27,871 nt of DNA from Candidatus Puniceispirillum sp. (GTDB lineage Bacteria > Pseudomonadota > Alphaproteobacteria > Puniceispirillales > Puniceispirillaceae): positions 1 through 27,871 of the forward strand of contig JABJBD010000222.1 in the NCBI GenBank assembly GCA_018668795.1, written 5' to 3'. Under the pieces are notes generated by a model. It was not told the origin of the DNA and did no database searches. It saw only the letters and a list, made by a program, of their open reading frames with translations. This document shows positions 1 through 7,358 of this stretch, piece by piece (the stretch's first letter is position 1; every line of letters begins with the position of its first letter). The position numbers and the translations under genes were made by a program.

Positions 1-71
1 CTAATCGCGGGCACTTCAGATATAGCTGCTTTTACAAGGTCTTTCGCACTCTTGGTGATTGTCTGAGCCAT
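1..71 (-). CDS. N-terminus of a probable rhodanese-like protein (partial, runs off the left edge)
   Basis: Only the first 23 codons are in the window; they read MAQTITKSAKDLVKAAISEV and continue PAI. The ATG at 69-71 is preceded by a clear Shine-Dalgarno (GGAAAGGAAAC on the minus strand). The pattern of a short basic start, then a K-DLV-A stretch and a V-x-x-I before the edge, resembles the N-terminus of small bacterial rhodanese-domain sulfurtransferases, but the catalytic Cys loop is outside the window, so this is a guess from 23 residues. It lies 122 bases downstream of the CoA-binding protein gene on the same strand, so it may have its own promoter. A sulfurtransferase would fit beside a methanethiol oxidase that releases sulfide. 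Confidence 0.5.
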   Translation of the reverse strand, partial: MAQTITKSAKDLVKAAISEVPAI

Positions 72-193
72 GTTTAGTTTCCTTTCCATGATGGACTTAA
101 GCCAATTTATAAGGTCGTTGAACTGCCAGTTTAGCTGCCCACTGCATCCACAGCTACAGATAGACGAAACATAAATTTTGCTGTCATTTTCTA

Positions 194-652
194 TCATATT
201 GCAAGATCAAGGCGAGGTTTCCAGAAAGGCCTGAACAATTCAATCTTGGGGCAACGATCCATAACAACCTGCATCCCAGCATCTTCAGCCAGTCTTGCCG
301 CCTCATCATTACGAACGCCAATCTGCGCCCATAACACCTTAGCCCCAATGGCAATAGCTTCTGCAGCGATCCCGGGTAAATCATCAGGCTTACGGAACAC
401 CTCGACCATATCAACTGGCCTGTCAATCGTTGCAAGATTCGGGAAGACTTTAATTCCCCTGATTTCAGTTAGACCGGGGCGTGGATTGATTGGAATCATG
501 TCATAGCCAGTTTCATGTAACACCCGTAATACGCCATAGCTAAATTTGGTCTTGTCCGCACTAGCGCCTACCATGGCAATCGTTTTTACCGATGACAGGA
601 TAGATTGAAGATATTCATCACTATAAGGTTCGTCGTGGTTCATATATTTCAT
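194..652 (-). CDS. CoA-binding protein, YccU-like (CoA_binding_2 family)
   Basis: A complete 152-residue protein, the usual size for this one-domain family. A Rossmann-type nucleotide fold begins near residue 24 with TIAMVGASADKTKFSYGVLR, followed by the family-typical N-P-R-P stretch (IPINPRPG), a V-D-M-V-E-V-F-R segment and a late W-A-Q-I-G-V-R-N segment. The family is structurally like the CoA-binding domain of succinyl-CoA synthetase but carries no catalytic domain; its physiological role is not settled. Its ATG overlaps the stop of the upstream ferredoxin gene by 4 bases, so it is translationally coupled in the methanethiol oxidase operon. A role in handling thiol or formyl products of that enzyme is only inferred from position. 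Confidence 0.85.
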   Translation of the reverse strand: MKYMNHDEPYSDEYLQSILSSVKTIAMVGASADKTKFSYGVLRVLHETGYDMIPINPRPGLTEIRGIKVFPNLATIDRPVDMVEVFRKPDDLPGIAAEAIAIGAKVLWAQIGVRNDEAARLAEDAGMQVVMDRCPKIELFRPFWKPRLDLAI

Positions 653-1014
653 TTGTCGGCATCCAAAGGTGTTGCGATATCGGCTTTCAATTCATGAGGT
701 TGCAAAGGGTCAAGAAATGGATTGCGATACAGATTGTCATGGCTTTCCACCCCAATCTCCAGCGTACAGTCTGTTTTGGCACGCGCGACACACAGAATGA
801 CATAGCCATTATTCAACTGCCTATTATTAAGTGCCACCTGAGCGCGCTGATCAATTTCACCTTCAATCAGTTTGGCCGCACAGGTTATGCATCCCCCATA
901 TTTACATCCATAAGGCAGATCAACACCCTGCTCGCGCAATTCATCAAGCAACGGTTTCCGGCCTTTTACCTCATACGTTTTATTCTCACGGTTAGCGATG
1001 GTGATGATGCTCAT
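649..1014 (-). CDS. [2Fe-2S] ferredoxin, plant type
   Basis: Cytoplasmic electron carrier of about 121 residues. The cluster ligands are visible as C-x4-C-x2-C (core YGCKYGGCITC) with the fourth Cys 29 residues further on in VILCVARA, exactly the plant-type spacing. I placed the start at the ATG at 1014 (MSIITIANRE) because it overlaps the stop of the methanethiol oxidase gene as ATGA; in-frame ATGs at 1020 and 1035 are possible but lie inside that gene. There is no clear Shine-Dalgarno, consistent with translational coupling. About 30 residues after the last Cys domain (PFLDPLQPHELKADIATP) exceed a minimal ferredoxin. Being sandwiched between the oxidase and the CoA-binding protein suggests it serves the oxidase or a partner reductase, which is an inference. 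Confidence 0.9.
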   Translation of the reverse strand: MSIITIANRENKTYEVKGRKPLLDELREQGVDLPYGCKYGGCITCAAKLIEGEIDQRAQVALNNRQLNNGYVILCVARAKTDCTLEIGVESHDNLYRNPFLDPLQPHELKADIATPLDADK

Positions 1015-2366
1015 AGCCATATATCGCTTGTACAATCGCCACCAGGATAGCGGGTTTCATGACAGCGTGAAGGACCATTTGGCTCCTTACCAAAATCAAC
1101 GATGAAATCTTCGTTGATTTTCATACCACCATTTTCAACGTCACAGTCAATCATCAACATGACACCACCTTGCGTACGGATTTCAGGATAGAATTGGTTA
1201 TCCCACGTTGAGAATAATGAGGTCGTGACATACATCCGTTTTCCATCAAGCGACAACTGGTACATCTGCGGACCACCTGCAACTTTGACGCCGTTTACAA
1301 CAGGCGCTTTGCCCAAAAGCCCCCCCATCCAAACTTGCCCTGTCAACAAGGGATTATGTGGATCAGAAATATCATATTGGCGCATATCGCCGTGCAGCCA
1401 GTTATTTAGATACAAATACTTGTCGTCCATCGACACAAGGATAGCTGACATCACACCAGGCACAGGAATAGGCCATTCAGGATGCGGCTCATTCTCAACG
1501 TCGATGATCTTTTCCCATTCCCATTTTCCCTCTTTAGATTTCCAGAAATGGATCACATTTGCGCTAAGAGCCGCACCGCAAAACCCGTGGCTACTATCAG
1601 GATCGTGCATGAACTTAACTTCAAGCGGGATAAGCCCATCTTCGCCAAGATACATGGTCTCAATCGGTTCTTTCTTTTCAAAGTCCCAAATGTGAAGACG
1701 GCGGCCGTATTTGAGGTGCCCAACCTCTTCGAGGTCAAAACCTGGCATAAAGGTATTTGGTGCTGCCCATTCCGAGCTAACCATCACATTATGGCGTGGT
1801 TGATACCAGAAATCATAGCTGAACGGAATGTCACCCATGGAATTTTCCCATCGGCCAACAATTTCAAATTCCTTGTTTAGATGCAGGTAGCCGCCAGGTG
1901 CTTCACCCTTTGCATCGCCAAGAAAGGAAACAATGATCTCGGACCCCAAACAATGAACAGTGTGCGGGCCTGACAAATTAGTTTTTGATTTGATTTCGGC
2001 CCCATCAATTACTTTATGCAGACGTGGTTTAAAGGGATCAGTTGCCGTATCTATTACGTGGATATTATTTGATCGAACACCCGGTACAAGCAGATAACTA
2101 CGCGACATGCCTGCGTCATCATGGCACGAGGAACAAGCATTCCATCCCATATGATGCAATTCATCACCAATACCCGGCATTTCAAGCCGATAAATGACTT
2201 GTGAATATGTTGGGCTGTCTGGATCTGCATCAACTGTAGCTAAATAGTCAGGCTTTTGAATACCAGTTCCCGTGTAGATAGCTATTGTGTAAAGGAGTTT
2301 TTCTCGTGGCGATTTTATCGCCTCTACTGGACTTGCATATCCAGGGCCACAGCATAGACCATCCAT
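1011..2366 (-). CDS. mtoX: Methanethiol oxidase / selenium-binding protein 56 (SELENBP1 family), cytosolic type
   Basis: Members of this family oxidise methanethiol to formaldehyde, H2S and H2O2. The protein (451 residues from the ATG at 2366) is collinear with the whole SBP56 fold: N-terminal CGPGYASPVEAIKSPREK, YTGTG...PDYLATVD, DELHHMGWNACSSCH (the conserved Cys pair and His), YDFWYQPRHNVMVSSEWAAP, LNNWLHGDMRQYDISDP, and the C-terminal GGDCTSDIWL. The ATG has a good Shine-Dalgarno (GAGAGGAAA); a GTG two codons upstream is an alternative. Unlike the Hyphomicrobium enzyme, which is described as periplasmic, there is no signal peptide, so it should be cytosolic like the animal protein. In marine bacteria methanethiol arises from DMSP demethylation. 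A divergent IclR gene lies immediately upstream and may regulate it. Confidence 0.9.
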   Translation of the reverse strand: MDGLCCGPGYASPVEAIKSPREKLLYTIAIYTGTGIQKPDYLATVDADPDSPTYSQVIYRLEMPGIGDELHHMGWNACSSCHDDAGMSRSYLLVPGVRSNNIHVIDTATDPFKPRLHKVIDGAEIKSKTNLSGPHTVHCLGSEIIVSFLGDAKGEAPGGYLHLNKEFEIVGRWENSMGDIPFSYDFWYQPRHNVMVSSEWAAPNTFMPGFDLEEVGHLKYGRRLHIWDFEKKEPIETMYLGEDGLIPLEVKFMHDPDSSHGFCGAALSANVIHFWKSKEGKWEWEKIIDVENEPHPEWPIPVPGVMSAILVSMDDKYLYLNNWLHGDMRQYDISDPHNPLLTGQVWMGGLLGKAPVVNGVKVAGGPQMYQLSLDGKRMYVTTSLFSTWDNQFYPEIRTQGGVMLMIDCDVENGGMKINEDFIVDFGKEPNGPSRCHETRYPGGDCTSDIWL

Positions 2367-2409
2367 AATCACTTTCCTCTCTTGCGATCGCTTATTATTT
2401 CTTGTAAAA

Positions 2410-2426
2410 TGATAATTACTTTATCA
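2410..2426. promoter_or_regulatory. Candidate operator between mtoX and the IclR gene
   Basis: A perfect inverted repeat TGATAA-N5-TTATCA lies in the 72-base divergent intergenic region, directly before the Shine-Dalgarno of the IclR gene. An outer CTTG (2401-2404) and CAAG (2427-2430) pair flank it asymmetrically. IclR-family proteins commonly bind palindromes of about this size near their own genes. A second short palindrome, GCGATCGC, sits at 2384-2391 nearer the mtoX start. The assignment to this regulator is inferred from position only. Confidence 0.4.
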
Positions 2427-2438
2427 CAAGGAAAAAAT

Positions 2439-3209
2439 ATGTATCTTGATCGCGTAACTTTAATTCTTGAAGTAGTTGGGCAAAAGGAAGTCGCTACAGT
2501 ATCAGACATATGCGCGCATACTGATCTTCCTAAACCGTCAGTTTACCGATTAGCACAAGATTTAGTTACTACGGGCTTATTGGAGCCTATTGGTCGCGGA
2601 CAATTCACCATTGGGTCACGTCTCAAGCGGATCGCACAAAGTGACCACTCTGATAGATCATTGCTTGATACAATTGCCCCCGCTCTGAAATTAGCCACCA
2701 AAAAATATAACAGTACATTTTTCCTATCCCGACTAAGGGGAAAATCAGTTGAAATTATTCATGTTGAAACACCCGATACTGGCGTTTCATATCTTCATCC
2801 CGGTTTAGGAAAACGCCCCTTGCACGCATGCTCTTGCTCAAAAGCTGTCGCCGCTTTTTCAAAAGATTTGTATTTGTCATGTATTATGGAAGGACAATTG
2901 CGCGCCTATACTGAATTCACATTGACAAATATTCAAGATTTGAAATCCGAGTTCAAAACCATACGCGAGCGCGGATTTGCAGAATGCGTGGAAGAAATCG
3001 AACGCGGTATATGTTCGGTTGCCGCGCCGATAGCCACAAGCGGACCAGGCGCCACTATCTCAATAGGGGCAACTGGATCAGTTCGCGTATTCACGTCAGC
3101 ATTTCGAGACAAACTTGGCCCCCAAATAGCCAAAATTGCCCGTGATTTGTCTATAAATCTGGGTTGGGATGTAACACCAGATAAAGAAAACTCAACCTCA
3201 AAGGCCTAA
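2439..3209 (+). CDS. IclR-family transcriptional regulator
   Basis: The start at 2439 (MYLDRVTLIL) is chosen because it has a good Shine-Dalgarno (ACAAGGA) and gives 256 residues, the usual family length; in-frame starts at 2382 and 2409 would add non-family sequence and reach nearly to the divergent gene. Residues about 19-47 form the winged helix-turn-helix (TVSDICAHTDLPKPSVYRLA). The C-terminal effector domain shows family hallmarks: PGLGKRPLHACSCSKA, then RGFAECVEEIERGICSVAAP near residue 190. It is divergent from the methanethiol oxidase operon with only 72 bases between starts, and upstream of the DUF3237/dehydratase pair on its own strand, so it could control either. The ligand cannot be read from the sequence. 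Confidence 0.9.
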   Translation: MYLDRVTLILEVVGQKEVATVSDICAHTDLPKPSVYRLAQDLVTTGLLEPIGRGQFTIGSRLKRIAQSDHSDRSLLDTIAPALKLATKKYNSTFFLSRLRGKSVEIIHVETPDTGVSYLHPGLGKRPLHACSCSKAVAAFSKDLYLSCIMEGQLRAYTEFTLTNIQDLKSEFKTIRERGFAECVEEIERGICSVAAPIATSGPGATISIGATGSVRVFTSAFRDKLGPQIAKIARDLSINLGWDVTPDKENSTSKA

Positions 3210-3267
3210 CCGCAACAACGCATATATTGGCTACGTTTGACGATGATAGTTGTTAGAATTTCAAATT

Positions 3268-3291
3268 TACCTACTATTACTTCAGTAGGTA
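3268..3291. promoter_or_regulatory. Inverted repeat upstream of the DUF3237 gene (operator or hairpin)
   Basis: ACCTACT and AGTAGGT form a 7-bp stem, extended by a T-A pair, around an 8-base loop, followed by ATTTT. It lies between the IclR stop (3209) and the DUF3237 start (3322). A plausible -10 hexamer TAGAAT is at 3254-3259, which would put the repeat over the transcription start, as an operator would be. The short T run also permits a weak terminator for the IclR gene. I cannot separate these readings from sequence. Confidence 0.35.
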
Positions 3292-3321
3292 TTTTGCCTG
3301 TCATCAAGGAAAGTTTTAATC

Positions 3322-3786
3322 ATGGAATTGCCCGCCCCAAAACTTGAACATGTATGTGATATCAAAGTTGATCTTGGTCCAATTAAAGAACTAGGCGATG
3401 GGCGTGGAGGCAGACGTCGAATTATCCCCATAGTTGGCGGAACAATGTCGGGGCAAGGTTTAACAGGCCGAGTTCTGAATGTTGGCGCTGACTGGCAAAC
3501 CGTTTTCAATGACGGCCTGGCACAGCTTGATACACGCTATGCACTCGAAACGGATGACGGCGCCGTTATTGAAATCCTTAACTTTGGATTTCGGCATGGG
3601 CCAGAGGATGTGATGGCAGCTGTTGCCCGCGGTGAGGATGTTAGTCAAGACCAGTACTATATGCGCACCCATGCGCGCCTTGAGACAGGAGATAGCCGCT
3701 ATGACTGGGTAAATCGAGCACTTTTCATTGGCACGGGCGCGCGTCTGAAATCTCAAGTGCTCATTAGTCTTTTTCAGGTTTTATAG
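3322..3786 (+). CDS. DUF3237 family protein
   Basis: A complete 154-residue protein matching the DUF3237 small-beta-barrel family: an N-terminal V-x-L-G-P-I-K-E-L strand, IVGGTMSGQGLTGRVL, then a mid-region W-Q-T-V-F-N-D-G-L-A-Q-L-D-T-R-Y-A and a C-terminal Y-D-W-V-N-R-A-L-F-I-G-T-G. The family's biochemical function is not established in general. An AAGGAAAG about 10 bases before the ATG serves as ribosome site. The next gene on the same strand is the hydroxyproline-dehydratase-like enzyme, 172 bases further on, so the two may be separately transcribed but functionally related. Confidence 0.85.
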   Translation: MELPAPKLEHVCDIKVDLGPIKELGDGRGGRRRIIPIVGGTMSGQGLTGRVLNVGADWQTVFNDGLAQLDTRYALETDDGAVIEILNFGFRHGPEDVMAAVARGEDVSQDQYYMRTHARLETGDSRYDWVNRALFIGTGARLKSQVLISLFQVL

Positions 3787-3881
3787 AATAACAGGCACTT
3801 TATTCAAGCCGGTATCAGCTTTGCACCTTTTTTGATTAGGCGCGCCCCTCAGTTTGAATTCATAATTTAGCCACAAGACAT

Positions 3882-3910
3882 TTGACGTGCCCCACCCCAT
3901 ATTGTTTCTA
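3882..3910 (+). promoter_or_regulatory. Weak sigma-70-like promoter candidate for the enolase-superfamily gene
   Basis: In the 172-base gap before the dehydratase gene, TTGACG (3882-3887) is followed after 17 bases by TTTCTA (3905-3910), about 50 bases before the ATG. The -35 is good and the -10 is poor. The rest of this gap shows no ORF or strong hairpin. Confidence 0.25.
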
Positions 3911-3958
3911 TGTTGTCTAGTAATAAACTGATGTAATCGTTTTTGGGGTGCATTTGTC

Positions 3959-5062
3959 ATGAAAATCACAGAAATCAACGTCTTTCAGGTTGACCTACCT
4001 CTTAAAGAAGGGCGTTATTCTTGGTCAAACGGTAATTTTGTTGAGGTGTTTGATAGCACCGTAGTTGAAATTGTTACCGATGACGATGTTAAGGGCTATG
4101 CAGAATGCTGCCCGCTTGGCTCCGCTTATCTTCCCTCATTTGCAGGTGGAGTGCGCGCTGGGATGGCAGAACTCGCACCACATCTAATTGGTCAAGACCC
4201 ACTCAATATTGGCCAGATAAACCGCATTATGGCTGCCGCACTTCGAGGGCATCCCTATGCAAAGGCACCAATAGATATTGCCTGCTGGGATATTCTTGGC
4301 AAGGCAACCGGTCTGCCTCTTTATAGCTTACTGGGAGGCACAGCACAGGATGACGTTATTCTATATCGAGCGATCAGCCAAGACACCCCCGAAGAAATGG
4401 CGAAAAAAATAAATGGCTATGCCAATGAAGGGTATACGAAGTTTCAACTCAAGGTTGGCGGCAATGCTAATGATGATATTGACCGCATCCATGCTACTCG
4501 TGCTGTTCTTGATCCAGCTTACCTACTTGTAGCTGACGCTAATACCGGCTGGACAAAACATGAAGCGACACGAGTCGTTGGTGCTGTCAGTAATCTAGAT
4601 ATCTATATCGAACAGCCGTGCATGAGCTATGATGAAAGCATGTCAATTCGGCGACGGACAGCGCTGCCATTTATTCTAGATGAGGTGATTGATGGCCCAA
4701 ACATGCTTGTGCGTGGTATTGCCGAAGATGCGATGGATGTAATCAACTTAAAAATATCAAAGGTGGGAGGCCTGACTCAGGCAAAATTGATGCGTGATCT
4801 ATGTGTCGAAAATGGTATCCCGATGACAATCGAAGATACGTGGGGTGGCGACATCACCACTGCCGCAATTGCTCATCTTGGCCGGTCAACACCAGCTGAA
4901 TTTTGCTTCTCGGCCACTGATTTTAATAGCTATAATACTATAAAGATTGCTGATGGTGCGCCACAACGTATCAATGGTCGCATGACCACTACCGATCTCC
5001 CTGGTCTTGGCATAACTCCTGATTTCAACATTTTGGGTGACGCTATAGCCAGCTATAGATAA
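3959..5062 (+). CDS. Mandelate racemase/enolase superfamily enzyme, probable cis-3-hydroxy-L-proline dehydratase
   Basis: Expected reaction: dehydration of cis-3-hydroxy-L-proline to delta-1-pyrroline-2-carboxylate. The 367-residue protein has the capping domain (about 1-125) then the TIM barrel. Catalytic and metal residues are readable: K165 in KFQLKVGG, Mg ligands D193 (VADANTGW), E218 (IEQP) and D241 (FILDEV), and K265 in NLKISKVGG on the opposite face. These Lys positions and the Y-R-A-I-S-Q, A-D-A-N-T-G-W and S-A-T-D-F-N-S-Y segments fit the hydroxyproline dehydratase subgroup better than hydroxyproline-betaine epimerases, which share the L-G-I-T-P ending. A GGGGTG lies before the ATG. 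Preceded by DUF3237 and an IclR gene; no hydroxyproline transporter or pyrroline-carboxylate reductase is in the window. The family call is sure; the substrate is moderately sure. Confidence 0.8.
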   Translation: MKITEINVFQVDLPLKEGRYSWSNGNFVEVFDSTVVEIVTDDDVKGYAECCPLGSAYLPSFAGGVRAGMAELAPHLIGQDPLNIGQINRIMAAALRGHPYAKAPIDIACWDILGKATGLPLYSLLGGTAQDDVILYRAISQDTPEEMAKKINGYANEGYTKFQLKVGGNANDDIDRIHATRAVLDPAYLLVADANTGWTKHEATRVVGAVSNLDIYIEQPCMSYDESMSIRRRTALPFILDEVIDGPNMLVRGIAEDAMDVINLKISKVGGLTQAKLMRDLCVENGIPMTIEDTWGGDITTAAIAHLGRSTPAEFCFSATDFNSYNTIKIADGAPQRINGRMTTTDLPGLGITPDFNILGDAIASYR

Positions 5063-5165
5063 CCCATGCCAATGGTGTGTGCAGCCCCCTCACCCATAAG
5101 TTAAATAAAATTTATTGGGAGTGGATGGCTAGCCCCATCTATAGAACCGATATAGACTATCGCCT

Positions 5166-5360
5166 ATGAACAATATTGATGAAAAACTTATGCGGTTAAA
5201 AGCCGAACAACGCGCCAAGACTTCAAAGGAAGAGCAAATCCACAAGCTTATTGAGAATAGTTCTTCAAACATTGAAGACAGAATAGCCACTTTCAAAACA
5301 GTCATGCAGACTGATCAGATACGGTTTAGCTCGGCTATCGCTAAGATGATGAAAAAATAA
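5166..5360 (+). CDS. Small charged hypothetical protein (64 aa), possible
   Basis: An open frame of 64 codons with ATG start, encoding a Lys/Glu-rich, probably alpha-helical protein (LMRLKAEQRAKTSKEEQ near the start, AIAKMMKK at the end) with no signal peptide or membrane segment. I do not recognise a family. There is no convincing Shine-Dalgarno. In its favour, it fills the space between the dehydratase and the convergent outer-membrane protein gene, no larger gene competes, and its composition is protein-like rather than the Cys/Ser/Arg-rich mix of chance frames. It may be spurious. Confidence 0.4.
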   Translation: MNNIDEKLMRLKAEQRAKTSKEEQIHKLIENSSSNIEDRIATFKTVMQTDQIRFSSAIAKMMKK

Positions 5361-5381
5361 GAATTGTTCGTCTCTGTGATG

Positions 5382-6548
5382 CTAGAAGAACATATTTAGC
5401 GTCAACGTGACCGCATCATCATCAGACAACAACCCAAATGCAGAACTAGCTGTACGTGCATTATAGAACTGACTGGTTAGCTTTACGTTAGTGAAATCGT
5501 TGATGCGTCGCGACGCTTCAAAAGACACAAAAGACTGATCTGCTTTTCGATCCGCCGATGCAAGAAACAGGATATTACTGTCAGCGACGTCATTAAAAAC
5601 CAGTCTTACACCAGCGACGCCAAACTGATTTGCCGCTGACTGTGGACGATCATCATGCTGGATTTCACCAATCAAGCCAATATCCCATACTGTTTCAAAT
5701 GGTCCGAAATAGGTATATTCAATACCTGCAACAGCCGCCGCAAAGTCATGACTCCCTTGCAAACTGCTTTGGGTGCCATGCAGACTTTCCCACTTCAACA
5801 ATGTGGCGTCACCAGTATATTGCGCTTCCAGTCCAACTGATTTTTGTAAGGCATAATATGGGCTTAATGCGCTACCACCACTGGCAACAGACAGGATAGG
5901 ATCACGCGCAGTACCATAAAATATGCTGCCAGCAATATCCCAGTCACCAACAAAGCTGGTCAGTCGCGCCGCAAAGTCATCGGCATCTTTGCCATCTTTG
6001 CGCGCATACTGCGCAATGCCAACAGGTAATCCACTGCTGGGGTGGGCGTCGCTGTCATTGAATGTTTTTTCACGGAAACCAGTAATATACCATAGTTGAA
6101 GATCACCTATATCAAGATAACGCTCGGCAGATATGGAGGGCGCACCGAGCTTTCCCGATTTACCATCATTGGCCGCCGCATCAGACTGGTTGATAACATC
6201 AACAACATTTTTACTTTCAGCTTTACCCCAGAATTCTTGACGGTTTCCCAAGAAAATATCAAAGCCAGCAAGCGGTGTCCGTATATAGGCTTGGCGCGCT
6301 TCAGTGATCCGGCGACCACTATCTTTTTCGTCAGCACGAACAATCAATTCGGCTACAATGCGACTATCTTCAAAATCGTGAAAGGCATCAATCTTCACTT
6401 CAACCGACCGCCCTTGTGACGCTGTGCCATCCGCATGATCCGGATAGAAATCCAGCCGTGATGAAACCGTGCCATCTACCTCGCCAGCAAATGCGGGCTG
6501 TGCTAATAAAAGTCCAACCGCTAAACTGCGAATTGCAAAACAGATCAT
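5382..6548 (-). CDS. Outer-membrane beta-barrel protein of an RND export cluster
   Basis: 388 residues with an N-terminal signal peptide (hydrophobic AVGLLLAQ, cleavage likely after AFA near residue 21) and a C-terminal Phe (TLTLNMFF), the usual ending recognised by the BAM machinery. The body alternates short beta strands with Asp/Gly/Ser-rich turns, and R-Q-A-Y-I-R-T-P...GNRQEFWGKAES resembles DUF1302-type or alginate-export-type barrels, though I am not sure of the exact family. The ATG overlaps the stop of the upstream LolA-like gene by 4 bases (ATGA). It is the last gene of the exporter/LolA-like/barrel unit and is probably the outer-membrane end of that transport route. The gene is convergent with the small ORF at 5166. 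Confidence 0.75.
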   Translation of the reverse strand: MICFAIRSLAVGLLLAQPAFAGEVDGTVSSRLDFYPDHADGTASQGRSVEVKIDAFHDFEDSRIVAELIVRADEKDSGRRITEARQAYIRTPLAGFDIFLGNRQEFWGKAESKNVVDVINQSDAAANDGKSGKLGAPSISAERYLDIGDLQLWYITGFREKTFNDSDAHPSSGLPVGIAQYARKDGKDADDFAARLTSFVGDWDIAGSIFYGTARDPILSVASGGSALSPYYALQKSVGLEAQYTGDATLLKWESLHGTQSSLQGSHDFAAAVAGIEYTYFGPFETVWDIGLIGEIQHDDRPQSAANQFGVAGVRLVFNDVADSNILFLASADRKADQSFVSFEASRRINDFTNVKLTSQFYNARTASSAFGLLSDDDAVTLTLNMFF

Positions 6549-7330
6549 CGTGTTCGTTTCAACGCTGTTTTCTCAAAATCACGTTCAGTCATGCCTGTCT
6601 GCAACTTCCAATCGGCAAATAAAAGTTCAGTTTTCTTACCTGTTTGGTGATTTGTCATGACCAAGCGATTAGACCGCCAATATTTACCCAAATGCTGTTG
6701 ATAATCTTCATAAAACAATGTTTTCAAAAGCGTATTTTTTCGATCGTAAAAATCAATTTTATGAACGCGATACTCAGCCTTATCCATCCATACAAGCTGA
6801 CGTGTGTAACCACTTTTAGGATCAACGGGGTCATATTCGACAACAAAACAGTCAATACCATTCAAATTTTCGTCACGCAGATAGTTGTAGGTATATTTTT
6901 CAACTTCCTGACTGGCAATATCTTCATAGGAAAATTCACTGCCCATAAACGGACCGGCTTTGTTGGAAGACGCAATACGCTTAACCCGTTTCAATGCAGG
7001 CAAATATAACCATTGATCGTCCGAGTCTGCCTTTTTGGTATGTGATAGAAATGCTGTACCACGCACATCACCCGGACTGTCAAAAATAACCAGCGATTTA
7101 TCGCCTTCATTGACACCTTCAAATGTTTTATTGCGAATTGCACGCTCGGTTGATTGACCATATTTATCCATTAAAATCATAGTCATTTTCGAGATTGAAT
7201 CGCCAAACCCTTTGTCGCGGTTATCAGCTTCAATCGCAATTTCCAACCCCTTCTCTGGTGAGGCTAATGCCCCAGTTGTCAAACAGACAGAGGCTATGGC
7301 GACAAACATGGTTGCGGTAGCTAGTTTCAT
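6545..7330 (-). CDS. Outer membrane lipoprotein-sorting protein-like (LolA-like, COG2834 type)
   Basis: Periplasmic LolA-fold protein expected to bind a lipid or lipidated cargo. The start at 7330 (MKLATATMFVAIAS) is chosen for its strong Shine-Dalgarno (AAGGAG, 6-base spacing) and because it begins a classical signal peptide cleaved after GALA; an upstream in-frame ATG at 7378 would overlap the exporter gene. The mature 240 residues carry the family segments F-L-S-H-T-K...D-D-Q-W-L-Y-L-P-A-L-K-R-V-K-R-I, G-S-E-F-S-Y-E-D-I, and D-P-x-S-G-Y-T-R-Q-L-V-W-M-D. It lies between the MMPL exporter (28 bases) and the barrel gene (4-base overlap), and would shuttle substrate between them. Confidence 0.85.
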   Translation of the reverse strand: MKLATATMFVAIASVCLTTGALASPEKGLEIAIEADNRDKGFGDSISKMTMILMDKYGQSTERAIRNKTFEGVNEGDKSLVIFDSPGDVRGTAFLSHTKKADSDDQWLYLPALKRVKRIASSNKAGPFMGSEFSYEDIASQEVEKYTYNYLRDENLNGIDCFVVEYDPVDPKSGYTRQLVWMDKAEYRVHKIDFYDRKNTLLKTLFYEDYQQHLGKYWRSNRLVMTNHQTGKKTELLFADWKLQTGMTERDFEKTALKRTR

Positions 7331-7358
7331 TTTAATCTCCTTGGACAACATCATTGGC

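Noticed and set aside
246..506. Open frames on the strand opposite to clear genes (here, and likewise at 694-1050, 1225-1695, 6644-7009, 23530-23796 and similar)
   Set aside because: They lie wholly inside well-supported genes, are rich in Cys, Ser, His and Arg, and show no family motifs or ribosome sites.
3959..5062. 4-hydroxyproline betaine 2-epimerase
   Set aside because: The ending is similar, but the barrel motifs (K-F-Q-L-K-V-G-G, A-D-A-N-T-G-W, F-S-A-T-D-F-N-S-Y) fit the cis-3-hydroxyproline dehydratase group better. Not fully excluded.
5098..5155. Short inverted repeats after the dehydratase gene (AATAAA-A-TTTATT; CTATA-N7-TATAG; GATGG-N6-CCATC)
   Set aside because: Arms of 5-6 bp in AT-rich DNA and no T run; not convincing as a terminator or operator.
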